This document shows positions 31,302 through 41,166 of a stretch of DNA of 64,000 bases, piece by piece (position 1 is the stretch's first letter; each line of letters begins with the position of its first letter). This DNA is from JBFIHF01 sp964411125 (GTDB lineage Bacteria; Myxococcota_A; Bradymonadia; Bradymonadales; Bradymonadaceae), in the NCBI GenBank assembly GCA_964411125.1, contig CAYPJU010000007.1, positions 62,001 through 126,000 on the forward strand, in the 5' to 3' direction. The translations under genes and the position numbers were made by a program. The notes beneath the pieces were generated by a model. The model saw nothing but the letters and a program-made list of their open reading frames with translations, was not told where the DNA came from and ran no database searches.

Positions 31302-34300
31302 TCAGACCGTGAGGGTCGACGGTCGGCCAGCCAGGCCGATGGCGTGACGTGCCTCGAGAAACTCGTCGGACGACGCGTAACGGACGAGGTCTTCGGCCGC
31401 AGCCGTGCGCCGCACCCTCGCCTGGGTCGTGGGCTCGTCGAGCGGAGCGTCCCACCCTCCGAGCCGCAACATCGCGCGCATCGACGCCGGGATGTCCCCG
31501 CAGAGGATCAAGCCGACACGCCGACCGAAGTCCTCGATCTCGTGCGGCCAGTTCTCGCAATGCGCTTCGGCAAGGTCCGCGCGGACCGCGTCGAGCGCCT
31601 GCACGACGCGTCGACGAGCGACGGTGAAGAGCGGTCCCGAAGTCTCTTCGCCGAGTCGCTGGCTCTCGACGTCCACCCGATCGGTGAACCCGCGGTTGGT
31701 GCTTCGGTACTGCACCCCTTCGATCAGGTGCCAGACTCTGCGCCCGTCGAGCGCCGTCAGAGCCGCGAGGTCACTCCACATCAGCGCCGCGCAGTAGCCT
31801 GCGACGAACCGAAGTTCCGCGTCACCCATCTCCTCGATGACGTCGGAGTTGACGCAGACGGTGCCATCACCGAACACCTGCGGCATCAAGGGAGCGCCAT
31901 CACTCGCGAACAACTTGAACTTCTTGATACCGAACGCCGTGAACGCATCGGCCAACGCATCGAACAGCTTTCCTTCCTTGAGCCGGACGCCGTCGAGCGC
32001 CTTTCGCTGAGGCAACTCGTGCGACCAGAGCTTTTCGGCCAACGGCAGTGCGGCACGCAGGCATCCGAGCACCCCGTCGCGCATCCCCGTGGGGAGGAGG
32101 AGCTCCTCGACGTCCCGCGGCTCGAATTCGCGCGACGGCGTGGTCTTCGGACGCTCGAACTCGAAGTCGACGTTGCACCCGAGCGCCACGAGAAGTTGCT
32201 GCGCCACGCGAGCGCGGTCGTGCGCCTGAGTGCGCTCGAGCAGGTCCGCCATCCCCCGATAGGTCGAGGGCTCGAACGGCTCCGACCATGCCAGCGCCCG
32301 GAATTCTTCCAGTGCCGCGGGCTCTCGACCCGCGATGCGGCTGAGACAGAACGCGTGCCGTCGGCGGTACTCGATGTTGGTCGGCGAGTCCCGCTCCGTC
32401 TCCTCGACGAGCGTGCCGTAGAGCTTCACGGCTTCCTCCGCGCGGTTGGCGTCTTCGTCGAGCGCGACGGCCGCGCGCCCGAGCAACAACGTCCGCGCTT
32501 TGCCTTCGTGCTGTTGCGCGAGCGCCGTGAGCTGTGCCGCGCAATCGGAGACTTCGTCGAGGTCGACGGCGTAGTCCACCAGCGTGTCGAGATCGCGGTC
32601 ACACGCGGGCTGGGCGCGGACGAGCTTCCACTGCAGCGAATAGGCGCCGGCGATGTCGCCCAGGCTGTTCGCGTGAATGCGCACCAGCGTTCGCCAATCC
32701 TCGACGTCCTCGGGCCCCGCGTGAATCGGGAGCACTTCGTGAAAGAGCTCCACGGCTCGGTGAACGTCCCCGTACTCCGTATGGAGTCGAGCGAGCTCGC
32801 GCCGTGCGCCGTTGACGAGCGCTCCCTCCTCGTCGGGTCGCAGAGCGGCCTCGAGGCTCGCGATCGCTTCTTCCCCCCGCCCTGCCGTGCGCAGCAGGTC
32901 GGACAGCCACAGCGCGGCCTGGACCGCGAGATCGTAGCCGAACTCGTCGTCTTGCGAGACCTCCTCGTAGTGTCGGCGCTGCCACTCGACGGCGAGGTCG
33001 ATGTCGCCCTCCTCCGAAGCCGCCCGAACGAGGTCGCGCAGGAAACGAACGTCGTGGCTCGCGTTCCAGCATACTTCGTAGGCCTCTCGCGCCGCGGCGA
33101 AGTCCTCGAACTGGTCTTCGCAGACGTGGCCCAACATGTCGTGAAGGTAGATGAAGCGAGCTTCCGAAAGACCTTCGCGCCTGGAGTGAAGCGAGAGCGC
33201 CCGCCTCAGGGCGTCCCACGCCCGGTTGTCCTGAAGAGCGTCGTACAGTCGGTCGTAAACGGGCCCGTCAACTTCGTCTCCCGGCTCCTCCCCTGGGACC
33301 AGCTCCCAGAAGGCAGCCGCCACCGCATGATCGAGCGCTTCGTTGCGGTTCTCGATCCACCGGGCGAGCTCGACGAGACGGTTGACGCGAATCTCTCGGC
33401 TCGTCGAAGCCTCCACTTCGAGGGTCGTGTAATGCTCGAAGCGTTCGAGGTCTTCGAGCGCCAGCGCCTCGATCGCCCTCAACCGCAGGTATTCGGGGGA
33501 GACCTGCTCGTCACCGTCGAGGTCGGCCGCGGGCGGATGTTCGAGTACTCGTTGAAGTTCTGCCGCGAGCCGCGTCCACGCCGGATCCGTCGCGCGCACG
33601 AGCTGTCGCGACGACGCGAGGTCGGTCTCTCGGGCGATCCAGGCACGCTCCTCGTCGTCGAGAGAGGTCTCGAACCGCGCGAGAAGCTCGCGCGTCGGGC
33701 GTGTCCGGTCCGCGTTGACCTCTTCGTCCCACGGCAGCACCGGCTGCACCTGCCGAGCATGAGTCAGCGGCTCACGCTCGCCGTTGATCGCCATCGCGAG
33801 GCGCACCACCACCAGCGACTCGAAGTTCGAGGCGTCACCGTGCGCCCGGTAGGCGCGGCCCGCGTCGGGAGTGCCGTCGGCAGCCTCCCGAAGCCTAGCC
33901 AGGATGATGAAGTAGCGATCGCGCACGTCGCCGGGCATTTGCGCCATCAAGAGTGATTCGAGGCGGTCTGCGAGCTCGCCGGGCTCGATCTTTGCCGGGC
34001 GCCACAGACGCGCGACCCCTTCGAGCCAGTGCTGGCAAGACGGCGCCTTCTCCAGGGCACGGACGTACCAATTGAAGGCGATGTCCCACTGCTCGAGCCT
34101 CCATTCGGCGATCATCGCCAGGTCCCCTTCCCAACCCTCCGGTTTGTAGCGCTCCGTCAGATCGAAAGCGTCCTGCCACCGGCCCGACCCTCGGTAGAGG
34201 CGCAGCAAGTTGTAGAACGCGTGCGGATCGGCCTGGTCCATCGCCGCGAGCCGCTCGTAGACGCGGATCGCCTCCGCCTCGGAGTCGAGTTGCGCTTCGT

Positions 34301-36296
34301 AGACCTCCGCGAGCGCCCCCAACTGGCGGCGCTGCTCACGGGGATCGGCCGTCGCCGCGAGCTGCGCGTCGGTCATCGAGACGATCTCCTGCCAGCGCCC
34401 GCCGCGGGCGTAGATCCGCCCCAGCCCTTCCAACGCCGGCAGGTAGTCGGGCAAAGTCTCGAGGACGCGACGGTAGTAGGGCTCCGCCAGATCGGCGCGG
34501 CCCAACTCGGTCTCGGCGATCTCGGCATTGCGAACCAGGAGCGCCGCGGCCTCCTCTTCGTCGTCGATGAGCTCGAGCTCGCGCTCGTTCAGGGCGAGCA
34601 GGTCCGTCCAGCGACCCAACCCGCTGTAGAGGCGGCCGAGCGCACTGAAGGCGCGCGGGTGAAGCGGGTCCATGTGCAGGATCTCTTCCCAGGCGCCGGC
34701 CGCGACGTCGAGTCGGCCGAGCTTCTGTTCGGCGACCTCGGCCACGCGATCGAGCAGGTAGAGCTTCTGGCGGTTCGAGACCGCCTCCCCCGCAGCGCCG
34801 AGGAAGAGCTCGGCGAGCTCCGGCCACCGCTCCTCGAGCGCGAGGAGGCGGGCCGCGCCCTTGAGCGCAGGGAGATACGCGGGACGCGCGTCGAGCACGG
34901 CCCGGTAGTGGCCGAGCGCGCGCTCGTGATCCCCGAGCTCGTTCTCGTAGACGCGAGCGACCTGGTAGCGCCGTCGCCACACCGTCGGAGCGCCGTCGAG
35001 CGCCGCAATCTCGTGTTCGAAGAGGGACGCTAGCGCCGGCCAGGCGCGCCGTCGGCTGTAGAGCCGACCGAGGGCCCGGATCGCGGGGCCGTAGTCCGGG
35101 GCGAGTTCGAGCGCCTCACGATAGACGTCCGCGGCAGCCTCCTCGAGCCCCGCGTCCGCTTCGTAGAGACGCCCGAGCTGCGCGAGGAGCACGGCGCGGC
35201 GACGGTCGTCGACCTTCGTGTCGAGGCGATGATTGAGGGCGTCGATCAGAGGTTCGGTCTCCCCCGACATCTCGAGCAGCTCGATGCACAGGTCGAGGAT
35301 GACCGTGTCGTCGGCGCGGCTGGCGGCGTCTCGCGCGACGTCGAGCGCCCGCTCCTCGGAACCGGAGCACGACTCGAGCATCGCCAGGACGAGGGCACGC
35401 GGTCCTCGACGCTCGATGGCCTTGCGGGTCCGCCGCAGAACGGCGAGCGCCGTCTCACGATCTCCTTCCAGGAACAGCATGTGGACGAACGCATCCTCGA
35501 AGTCTTCGTGGAGCTCCCCCGTCTCTCCTACGGCGCGCAGGTATTCGAGCGCTCGGTCCGCGTCGCCGAACGCGTAGTGCCACAGGCCGAGCGTCGCCGC
35601 GACCGACTGGCGGTCGCGCGCCTCGAGCTCGGGATGATCCATGAAGGCGTCCATGAGGAGCAGGGCACGGTCGTTCTGGCCCGCCTCGAACGCGGCGTCG
35701 CAGGCGAGCTGGACGGCCCACGCTGCGGTGAAGCGCGGCATCATCTGGAGCGCACGCCGCCCCCCGTTGTCGAACTCGTTCATCGCACGGCGGACCCACT
35801 TCGCCACCGCGATCGGGTCTTCGCCGTGCTCCCAGCCGTGGCGAGCGCGCTCGAGACCAGTCAGGGACTTGTCGAGTGACTTCGAGACGGTGAACGCCCG
35901 CTCGAGCGCTTCGGCGACGACCTCGTGGTCCCCCAGTCGGCGGTGGACGCGACGGACGGCCGCCCACTCTTCGGGCCAGAATTCGGCCGTTCGTCGAAGC
36001 CGCGAGAGCTGAAGAGCCGCACGGTCGTGGTTCCGGGTCGCCTCGTCGGCGAGCGCGGCCGCGAACGTGGCACGCTCTCGGACCACCTCCGAGCCCATCG
36101 TCGCCGCGATGTCGCGGACCATCGCCTGGCGATAGTCTTCGACGACGTCTCGCCGCACGGCGATCTGCTCCGACGGCCGAAACTGCGCGCGTCGACCGAG
36201 CGTCATGTCGGTGACCGACATTTCGGAATCGGGGTGTCGCTTGAAGCGAGCGGATCGTGACGGGGGAATCGTCGGCGTGACTTCGTTGTCGGCCAT
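31302..36296 (-). CDS. Giant TPR-repeat protein with degenerate peptidase-like C-terminus
   Basis: 1664 residues, no signal peptide or membrane helix. Most of the chain is tetratricopeptide-like: successive A-G-Y/W patterns such as ALGRLYSRRRAWPALASLFE, LYSGLGRWTDLLALNERELE and 'ALEGLGRIYARGGRWQEIV' between about 300 and 1000, and looser helical repeats around them. The last 350 residues are globular. A segment 'VCVNSDVIEEMGDAELRFVAGYCAAL' resembles the strand-helix preceding and containing the HExxH of M48-type peptidases, but the histidines are absent, so it would be inactive. Start ATG with GGAG upstream. It lies 68 nt after the HExxH peptidase gene. Likely a large cytoplasmic scaffold; partners unknown. 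Confidence 0.88.
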   Translation of the reverse strand: MADNEVTPTIPPSRSARFKRHPDSEMSVTDMTLGRRAQFRPSEQIAVRRDVVEDYRQAMVRDIAATMGSEVVRERATFAAALADEATRNHDRAALQLSRLRRTAEFWPEEWAAVRRVHRRLGDHEVVAEALERAFTVSKSLDKSLTGLERARHGWEHGEDPIAVAKWVRRAMNEFDNGGRRALQMMPRFTAAWAVQLACDAAFEAGQNDRALLLMDAFMDHPELEARDRQSVAATLGLWHYAFGDADRALEYLRAVGETGELHEDFEDAFVHMLFLEGDRETALAVLRRTRKAIERRGPRALVLAMLESCSGSEERALDVARDAASRADDTVILDLCIELLEMSGETEPLIDALNHRLDTKVDDRRRAVLLAQLGRLYEADAGLEEAAADVYREALELAPDYGPAIRALGRLYSRRRAWPALASLFEHEIAALDGAPTVWRRRYQVARVYENELGDHERALGHYRAVLDARPAYLPALKGAARLLALEERWPELAELFLGAAGEAVSNRQKLYLLDRVAEVAEQKLGRLDVAAGAWEEILHMDPLHPRAFSALGRLYSGLGRWTDLLALNERELELIDDEEEAAALLVRNAEIAETELGRADLAEPYYRRVLETLPDYLPALEGLGRIYARGGRWQEIVSMTDAQLAATADPREQRRQLGALAEVYEAQLDSEAEAIRVYERLAAMDQADPHAFYNLLRLYRGSGRWQDAFDLTERYKPEGWEGDLAMIAEWRLEQWDIAFNWYVRALEKAPSCQHWLEGVARLWRPAKIEPGELADRLESLLMAQMPGDVRDRYFIILARLREAADGTPDAGRAYRAHGDASNFESLVVVRLAMAINGEREPLTHARQVQPVLPWDEEVNADRTRPTRELLARFETSLDDEERAWIARETDLASSRQLVRATDPAWTRLAAELQRVLEHPPAADLDGDEQVSPEYLRLRAIEALALEDLERFEHYTTLEVEASTSREIRVNRLVELARWIENRNEALDHAVAAAFWELVPGEEPGDEVDGPVYDRLYDALQDNRAWDALRRALSLHSRREGLSEARFIYLHDMLGHVCEDQFEDFAAAREAYEVCWNASHDVRFLRDLVRAASEEGDIDLAVEWQRRHYEEVSQDDEFGYDLAVQAALWLSDLLRTAGRGEEAIASLEAALRPDEEGALVNGARRELARLHTEYGDVHRAVELFHEVLPIHAGPEDVEDWRTLVRIHANSLGDIAGAYSLQWKLVRAQPACDRDLDTLVDYAVDLDEVSDCAAQLTALAQQHEGKARTLLLGRAAVALDEDANRAEEAVKLYGTLVEETERDSPTNIEYRRRHAFCLSRIAGREPAALEEFRALAWSEPFEPSTYRGMADLLERTQAHDRARVAQQLLVALGCNVDFEFERPKTTPSREFEPRDVEELLLPTGMRDGVLGCLRAALPLAEKLWSHELPQRKALDGVRLKEGKLFDALADAFTAFGIKKFKLFASDGAPLMPQVFGDGTVCVNSDVIEEMGDAELRFVAGYCAALMWSDLAALTALDGRRVWHLIEGVQYRSTNRGFTDRVDVESQRLGEETSGPLFTVARRRVVQALDAVRADLAEAHCENWPHEIEDFGRRVGLILCGDIPASMRAMLRLGGWDAPLDEPTTQARVRRTAAAEDLVRYASSDEFLEARHAIGLAGRPSTLTV

Positions 36297-36364
36297 CCTT
36301 GGCTCCTCGTCCGGCGGCTGCCGGTGAAAAAGAACTAGCGTCGCTCATCCTTGAGCGAGTGACT

Positions 36365-37336
36365 TCAGCTCTGGCGCGGGGCGCCCGGGAGTGGGTATCG
36401 GGACTCGTCGTAGTCCCATCCTCCCGGGTCGTCACCCATCGCTGCAAGTTTTCGTTTAGCGCGCTTTCTGCGCACCAGCCAGGCTACAATGAAGAGGAGG
36501 GATGCGCCAAAAAATCCCCACATCCCGTCGTTCAGCATCGACCACCCCGACATCGACGACTCTAGATCGGTGCGCCACCCCGCCTCGACGACTGCGAGCG
36601 AACTCCCGAAGGTCTTTCGGAAGGCGTCCTCGAACGAATCACCGTCTCGCACTCGGCCTAGAATCTCGGCATGCACGCCGTCCCCTTTCATCCGCTCGAG
36701 GTGGGCGACGAAGTGGAAACTCTGCGAATACGCCGCCGACGCGGACATATGGTGGGCGGGAAAACCCCGATCGAGCTCACGAAAGCTGCGGATCGTCCCC
36801 GCAGTCGCCGCCCGCGCGAGCGTCTCGGCGCGCTCCGGCGTCCATTCTTCGCCCGCGTGCAGCGCATACCCTTCGTTGTACCATCGTGGAAAAGGCTGCC
36901 CCGCGCGTGCCCTGTCGATGGCGACGTGAGCGAGCTCGTGAACGAACGTCTTCTCGAGATCGACCAGCACACCGTTCTGGCCGGTACCGTTGACGACGAT
37001 GATCACGCCCTTGTTCGACAGCGAGAGCCCGATCGCCCATTCGGGGGGTGAACCCGGCTGACCCGTCACCTCGAAGTAGTCGTCGACCTCGGGGAGGACC
37101 CAGACTTCAATATCACCGAGATCCTCGAGCCCCACCCCTTCGGAGACCTTTCGGAGGGACTTCACGGCAGCGCCCTCGAGCTTGTCTACCGCGGGTTCGT
37201 AGCGCTCGGGGTAGTGGAAGGTCAGCTTCGCGGCCGTCTCGCGCACCCGCATTTCGTCGGGCCGTACGTCGGCGAAGCCCGCCGCTGGCAGCATCAGCGC
37301 TGCGATGAGCAGCCATATCGTCAATAGATGTTTCAT
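36365..37336 (-). CDS. Membrane-anchored peptidase MA-like zinc metallopeptidase
   Basis: 323 residues. A signal peptide (MKHLLTIWLLIAALMLPAAGFA) is followed by a periplasmic domain of about 260 residues, one transmembrane helix (about 285-303) and a basic cytoplasmic tail (RRKRAKRK). The catalytic motif is EKTFVHELAHVAI (H133, E134, H137), and NEGYALHAGEEW supplies the third ligand Glu (about E155), the gluzincin layout of the peptidase MA family. Substrate unknown. The ATG at 37336 has AGGGGACGG upstream; a longer frame would put the signal peptide in the interior. It is followed after 68 nt by the TPR giant on the same strand. Confidence 0.88.
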   Translation of the reverse strand: MKHLLTIWLLIAALMLPAAGFADVRPDEMRVRETAAKLTFHYPERYEPAVDKLEGAAVKSLRKVSEGVGLEDLGDIEVWVLPEVDDYFEVTGQPGSPPEWAIGLSLSNKGVIIVVNGTGQNGVLVDLEKTFVHELAHVAIDRARAGQPFPRWYNEGYALHAGEEWTPERAETLARAATAGTIRSFRELDRGFPAHHMSASAAYSQSFHFVAHLERMKGDGVHAEILGRVRDGDSFEDAFRKTFGSSLAVVEAGWRTDLESSMSGWSMLNDGMWGFFGASLLFIVAWLVRRKRAKRKLAAMGDDPGGWDYDESRYPLPGAPRQS

Positions 37337-37578
37337 CCGTCCCCTGACCGGGAGTCTGCGAAAAAAAGCGTCCGTGGTCCGCCTCACACCGATGGGATGC
37401 CACAACCGACGTGCCGTCGCGTTTTCGTCCCTGCGACGGAGGTCCACGCGGCCCACAATCGCGATCGTCCGCATGTCATCGACGATTTTTTGCGCTTCAT
37501 GCACTCTGTTTCGGACTCGTCGCTGGCCAGCACGCGTTTCGTACGCAAGTTCTCACCAGCGAATTAAATGATTGATGC

Positions 37579-39066
37579 ATGCGACCGATGAATATTGAAA
37601 CGAAAGATCCCGAAAAGGGAGACATGATCGACGGCCGCTACCGGCTGGTCGAAACTCTCGGAGAAGGTGCGGCAGGGGCCGTCTGGGTAGCCAAGCAGGT
37701 TGCGGTGGACCGAACGGTCGCCGTGAAGTTTCTGCGGGAACCCCATCGAGACCGCTTCGCGGCTCGCTTTGCGACGGAAGCGCGGGCCATTGCCCAGCTC
37801 AACCACCCCAACTGCGTGACACTGTTCGATTACGGCTACTCCGTATCGCACGCCACCTTCTTCATCGTCCTCGAATACGTCGAAGGAAAGCAACTGGCGG
37901 ACGCCGTGCGGGATCCTTCACTCACGCAGCGCGAGCGCGTCGCGATCGTGCGCGACGTCGCCCGGGCACTGCGGCACGCACATCAGCTCGGAATCCTGCA
38001 TCGCGACCTCAAGCCGGAGAACGTCTGTCTGACGACCGGCGAGATGGGCGAGACCTCCGTGAAAGTGCTCGACTTCGGCCTCGCCCGCATTCTCGACGAC
38101 CGAACGATCGACGACGACCGCGGCATCGACGACCTCTCGCCCGACGAGCGTCCCCGGCGGACGCCCCAGCGCATCACCGCGCACGGCGAAGCGTATGGCA
38201 CGCCGGCCTTCATGAGCCCGGAGCAGGCCCTCGGAGCGATGAACGTGGGCCCCAAAGCCGACGTCTATTCGCTGGGAGTTCTCGCCGCCGAGCTTCTGCA
38301 GGGGCACCTTCCGCTGAAAGGAAACAGCATTCGGGAGCTTCTACAGGCCCATGTCGATTCGCCGCCCGAGCTCGACGAAACGCTTCCGCTCGAGCTTCGA
38401 CAGCTCCTCTTCTCGATGCTCGCGAAGGACTCTGACGACCGCCCGACGGCCGACGAGGTGGTGGACCGCCTCGCGAAGTACCTCGGAGACACCTCCGATC
38501 CGCAAATCGTGATCAAGAACGAGCGCTCCTCCACCGGCACGCTGATGTCGATCGCAGGAGCGACGCGTCGCAGCAGCATGCTGTCGTCGATCATCGAATC
38601 GAGCCCGCGAACCAAGGCGAAGGCTCTCGCCGCGGGGATCGCCGCGACCGTGATGGCGGCTGCGATTCTGACGATCGGCTCGTACGAAGGGAACGCCGTG
38701 GCGGAGAGTTCCGCTTCGACCGTCCCGGAGCTCGAGATTCGTCCCGTCTCCGTCGCGCGCCTCGAAGCCCCCGACCAGGAGCGAACGATGGAACCGAGCT
38801 CCTCCGAGAAGCTCGACGAAGTCGACCCAAACGAAGCGCCCGAGGCAAACGCGCCCTCCCCGGTCGACGACTTCTCCGAGGAGGCTGACGTTCCGCTCGA
38901 GACGCGAAAATCGGAACCGGAAATCGCCCGCGACCGCGACCGGACCGTGACCCGTCGCCCGACGCCGCGGGTCGAGGCGAACCCAGCTCCCGAGGAGGAG
39001 AAGCCGGTTCTCGAGAAGAAAGAGCCCGCCCGCCCCCGTTTCCAAGAGATCAATCTCAAACTGTGA
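37579..39066 (+). CDS. Ser/Thr protein kinase, single-pass membrane
   Basis: 495 residues. The kinase domain (about 18-305) keeps Lys in VAVKF (K50), HRDLKPEN (141-148), DFGLAR (165-170) and FMSPEQ. It differs from the two other kinases of the window in having HRDLKPEN instead of HRDVSPQN, so it is from another subfamily. One transmembrane helix (about 349-371) is followed by an acidic, Pro-rich extracytoplasmic tail without PEGA domains. The final TGA overlaps the GTG of the next gene (GTGA), so a TPR protein and an NHL lipoprotein are made with it. The 242-nt gap before it holds no clear promoter that I can name. Confidence 0.9.
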   Translation: MRPMNIETKDPEKGDMIDGRYRLVETLGEGAAGAVWVAKQVAVDRTVAVKFLREPHRDRFAARFATEARAIAQLNHPNCVTLFDYGYSVSHATFFIVLEYVEGKQLADAVRDPSLTQRERVAIVRDVARALRHAHQLGILHRDLKPENVCLTTGEMGETSVKVLDFGLARILDDRTIDDDRGIDDLSPDERPRRTPQRITAHGEAYGTPAFMSPEQALGAMNVGPKADVYSLGVLAAELLQGHLPLKGNSIRELLQAHVDSPPELDETLPLELRQLLFSMLAKDSDDRPTADEVVDRLAKYLGDTSDPQIVIKNERSSTGTLMSIAGATRRSSMLSSIIESSPRTKAKALAAGIAATVMAAAILTIGSYEGNAVAESSASTVPELEIRPVSVARLEAPDQERTMEPSSSEKLDEVDPNEAPEANAPSPVDDFSEEADVPLETRKSEPEIARDRDRTVTRRPTPRVEANPAPEEEKPVLEKKEPARPRFQEINLKL

Positions 39067-39869
39067 AGAGAGCGCTGATCATCCTCGGGGTGTCGATCGC
39101 CCTCCTCTGTCCGTCGGCCGCCTGGGCCGACGAAGCCGCGTGGTACAACGACTCCGGCGCCGAAGCGTTTCGCGCCGAGCGCTACGCCGAAGCGGCTCGC
39201 TCGTTTCACCGCGCCTGGGAGCTCAGCTCCCAGCCCGTGACGCGCAAGAACGAGGCGATCGCGTGGTTCAAGGCGGGGCGCTGCAAAGAGGCGCTCCTCG
39301 CCGCCGCTTCCTACTTCGAACATTCCGGCACGACCCGCGGGGGGCGAAACGAGGCGATGGTGATCATCGCAAACTGCAAGGTGGAGATGGCTGACACCGC
39401 GACCCTCGCCGGAGACTTCGAGCTCGCCGACGAGCTCCTCGACGAGACGGAGGCGATGCAGCTCGACACCTACACGCGCGAGAAGATCAACCTGGCTCGG
39501 GTGCGGCTCGCCGCCGCCCAGAGTGCCGATGACGAACGTTCCGGGCGAAAGCGCCTCGGCGCGGCGCTCACCGCAACCGGGGGAGGCCTGGTCGTCGCGG
39601 CCGTGGCGTACCACGTCGCCGTCATGGCCTCGACCGTCCCGCGGATCGACGACGTGGCCGCAGACGGTGACGACCGCGACACCTACGACCAACTCTCGCG
39701 TCGCCTGCGGGTCAGCCGCTGGTTGGTGCCCACTCTCTATGCCGCGGGCGCGGGGACGGCTGGGGTCGGGATCTACCTCCTCGCCCGCCCCTCGGAGCGG
39801 CGACGAGAGGCACAGGACCGAGCGGCACCTTCCATCACCGCGCAGCTCGGCGTGGGGGGGACCTTTTGA
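39063..39869 (+). CDS. Exported TPR-like protein with C-terminal membrane helices
   Basis: 268 residues, GTG start overlapping the kinase stop. Signal peptide (to AWADE), then a TPR-like helical domain: WYNDSGAEAFRAERYAEAAR, 'NEAIAWFKAGRCKEALLAAA', 'LAGDFELADELLDETEAM' (about 25-160). Two hydrophobic segments near the C-terminus (about 173-195 and 225-245) are separated by a charged loop. It resembles the small TPR proteins encoded with kinases in this phylum, often membrane partners of the kinase tail; that link is inference. Its own stop overlaps the next start (TTGA). Confidence 0.78.
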   Translation: MKRALIILGVSIALLCPSAAWADEAAWYNDSGAEAFRAERYAEAARSFHRAWELSSQPVTRKNEAIAWFKAGRCKEALLAAASYFEHSGTTRGGRNEAMVIIANCKVEMADTATLAGDFELADELLDETEAMQLDTYTREKINLARVRLAAAQSADDERSGRKRLGAALTATGGGLVVAAVAYHVAVMASTVPRIDDVAADGDDRDTYDQLSRRLRVSRWLVPTLYAAGAGTAGVGIYLLARPSERRREAQDRAAPSITAQLGVGGTF

Positions 39870-41155
39870 AAGCCTTTCTGACACCGATTCTATCTTGTTG
39901 TGTCGCATCCGCCTGCATCCCGAGCCCGGAACGCTATCCGTTCGGGGGTGAGGCGGGGAGCGCAGACGCGGACCTTCTCGATCCACGCGGGGGGACCGCC
40001 CTCGACGCCGGCGGAGAAGGCGAAGCCGATCTGCAAGGCTCAGACGGCGCCGGCACGGGAGGCGACGCTGCCGACACCGCGCTGGACGCGTCGCTCTCCG
40101 TCGACGGCGGATCGACCGAGCCCGACACTTCCATGACGGAGGCGTGCACGACGGTCGGCTGCCCGGGTTGCGCAGTCGAGCCCGAGGAGGCATGCGACGA
40201 CGAGAACACCGCCAACGGCGATGGCTGCAATCCGTCGTGCTCCCTCACCACTGCGGTGACGACCGTGGCTTCGGGGTTCGAAACCCCCTGGGGGGTCGCG
40301 ACCGACGGGACCTCGGCGTTCCTGGCGGACCACTCCTCCTGCGCCATCTTCCGTGTCGACCTCGCGACCGGGTCTTCCACCCTCCTCGCCGGCTCGCCGG
40401 GGGAGTGTGAACACCGCGACGGGGCCGCGACCGAAGCCCGCTTCGACAAGCCGACAGACCTGGTCATGCGGGACGCGCATCTCTTCGTGCTCGAGCAGGA
40501 TGGTGAGGCGATACGCAAGGTGGACGCCTCGTCGGGCGCCACCACGACGCTGGACGTCCGACGCCCTGGAGGAGGCGACGACCCGGAGGACCGGCTCGAG
40601 CCCCTCGACAAGGCCCGAGGAATCGCGTCCGCAGGCGAAGTCCTCCTCGTGAGCGACACCGAGCAGCGACGCATTCTCACCGTGAATCCGAGCACGGGAG
40701 TTCGACACGTCATCTGGACGGGAGAGGGAAAACCGCGGGGGCTCGCCTCCGACGGGACTACCGTATGGGCCGTCCTCCACGACGAGTCCGTGATCGTCTC
40801 GTTTCCACTCGACGGTGACGGGAGCGACGCCAGGGTCGTGGCAGGCTCTCCCGGTTCGAGGGGGGAGCGCGACGGGATCGGTGGGGAGGCGAAGTTCGAC
40901 CAACCCAACGACCTCGGGCTGGGCGACGACGGATCGCTCTACGTTGCCGAAGAGGCCGCCCGGATCCGCCAGGTCGAGCTTCCCGAATACCGGGTCACGA
41001 CCCTCGCCGGGGATGGAGAGTCAGGGGAACTCGACGCGACCGGTGTCGCGGCGCGCTTTCAGAAACCGCGGGGAATCGCCGTGCACGGTACGGCGCCCTT
41101 CCAGTTCGTCCTCGTGACCGACGGCGACGCGGGGACGCTTCGCCGGATCGACTGA
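39866..41155 (+). CDS. NHL beta-propeller lipoprotein with Myxococcus Cys-rich repeat
   Basis: 429 residues, TTG start overlapping the TPR gene stop. The lipobox is VASAC (C17). A Gly/Asp/Ala-rich linker follows, then one DUF4215-type Cys-rich unit (EEACDDENTANGDGCNPSC, about 107-125). The remaining 300 residues form NHL-type propeller blades: PWGVATDGTSAFLADHS, ARFDKPTDLVMRDAHLFV, KFDQPNDLGLGDDGSLYV and RFQKPRGIAVHG. Such propellers bind protein or carbohydrate; no catalytic residues are seen. It ends 3 nt from the convergent symporter gene. Confidence 0.85.
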   Translation: MKAFLTPILSCCVASACIPSPERYPFGGEAGSADADLLDPRGGTALDAGGEGEADLQGSDGAGTGGDAADTALDASLSVDGGSTEPDTSMTEACTTVGCPGCAVEPEEACDDENTANGDGCNPSCSLTTAVTTVASGFETPWGVATDGTSAFLADHSSCAIFRVDLATGSSTLLAGSPGECEHRDGAATEARFDKPTDLVMRDAHLFVLEQDGEAIRKVDASSGATTTLDVRRPGGGDDPEDRLEPLDKARGIASAGEVLLVSDTEQRRILTVNPSTGVRHVIWTGEGKPRGLASDGTTVWAVLHDESVIVSFPLDGDGSDARVVAGSPGSRGERDGIGGEAKFDQPNDLGLGDDGSLYVAEEAARIRQVELPEYRVTTLAGDGESGELDATGVAARFQKPRGIAVHGTAPFQFVLVTDGDAGTLRRID

Positions 41156-41166
41156 CCGTCAGTCGA
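41148..41166. terminator. Palindrome containing both convergent stop codons
   Basis: TCGACTGA-CCG-TCAGTCGA: a perfect 8-bp stem with a 3-nt loop. The TGA of the NHL gene (41153-41155) and the TGA of the symporter gene (41161-41159 on the minus strand) are the two top bases of the stem, and the loop is the entire intergenic gap. It may act as a bidirectional end or be a simple consequence of gene packing. Confidence 0.45.

Noticed and set aside
31290..33956. Long plus-strand open frame (about 888 codons) opposite the TPR giant
   Set aside because: Arg-rich shadow composition, whereas the minus strand shows clear TPR periodicity.
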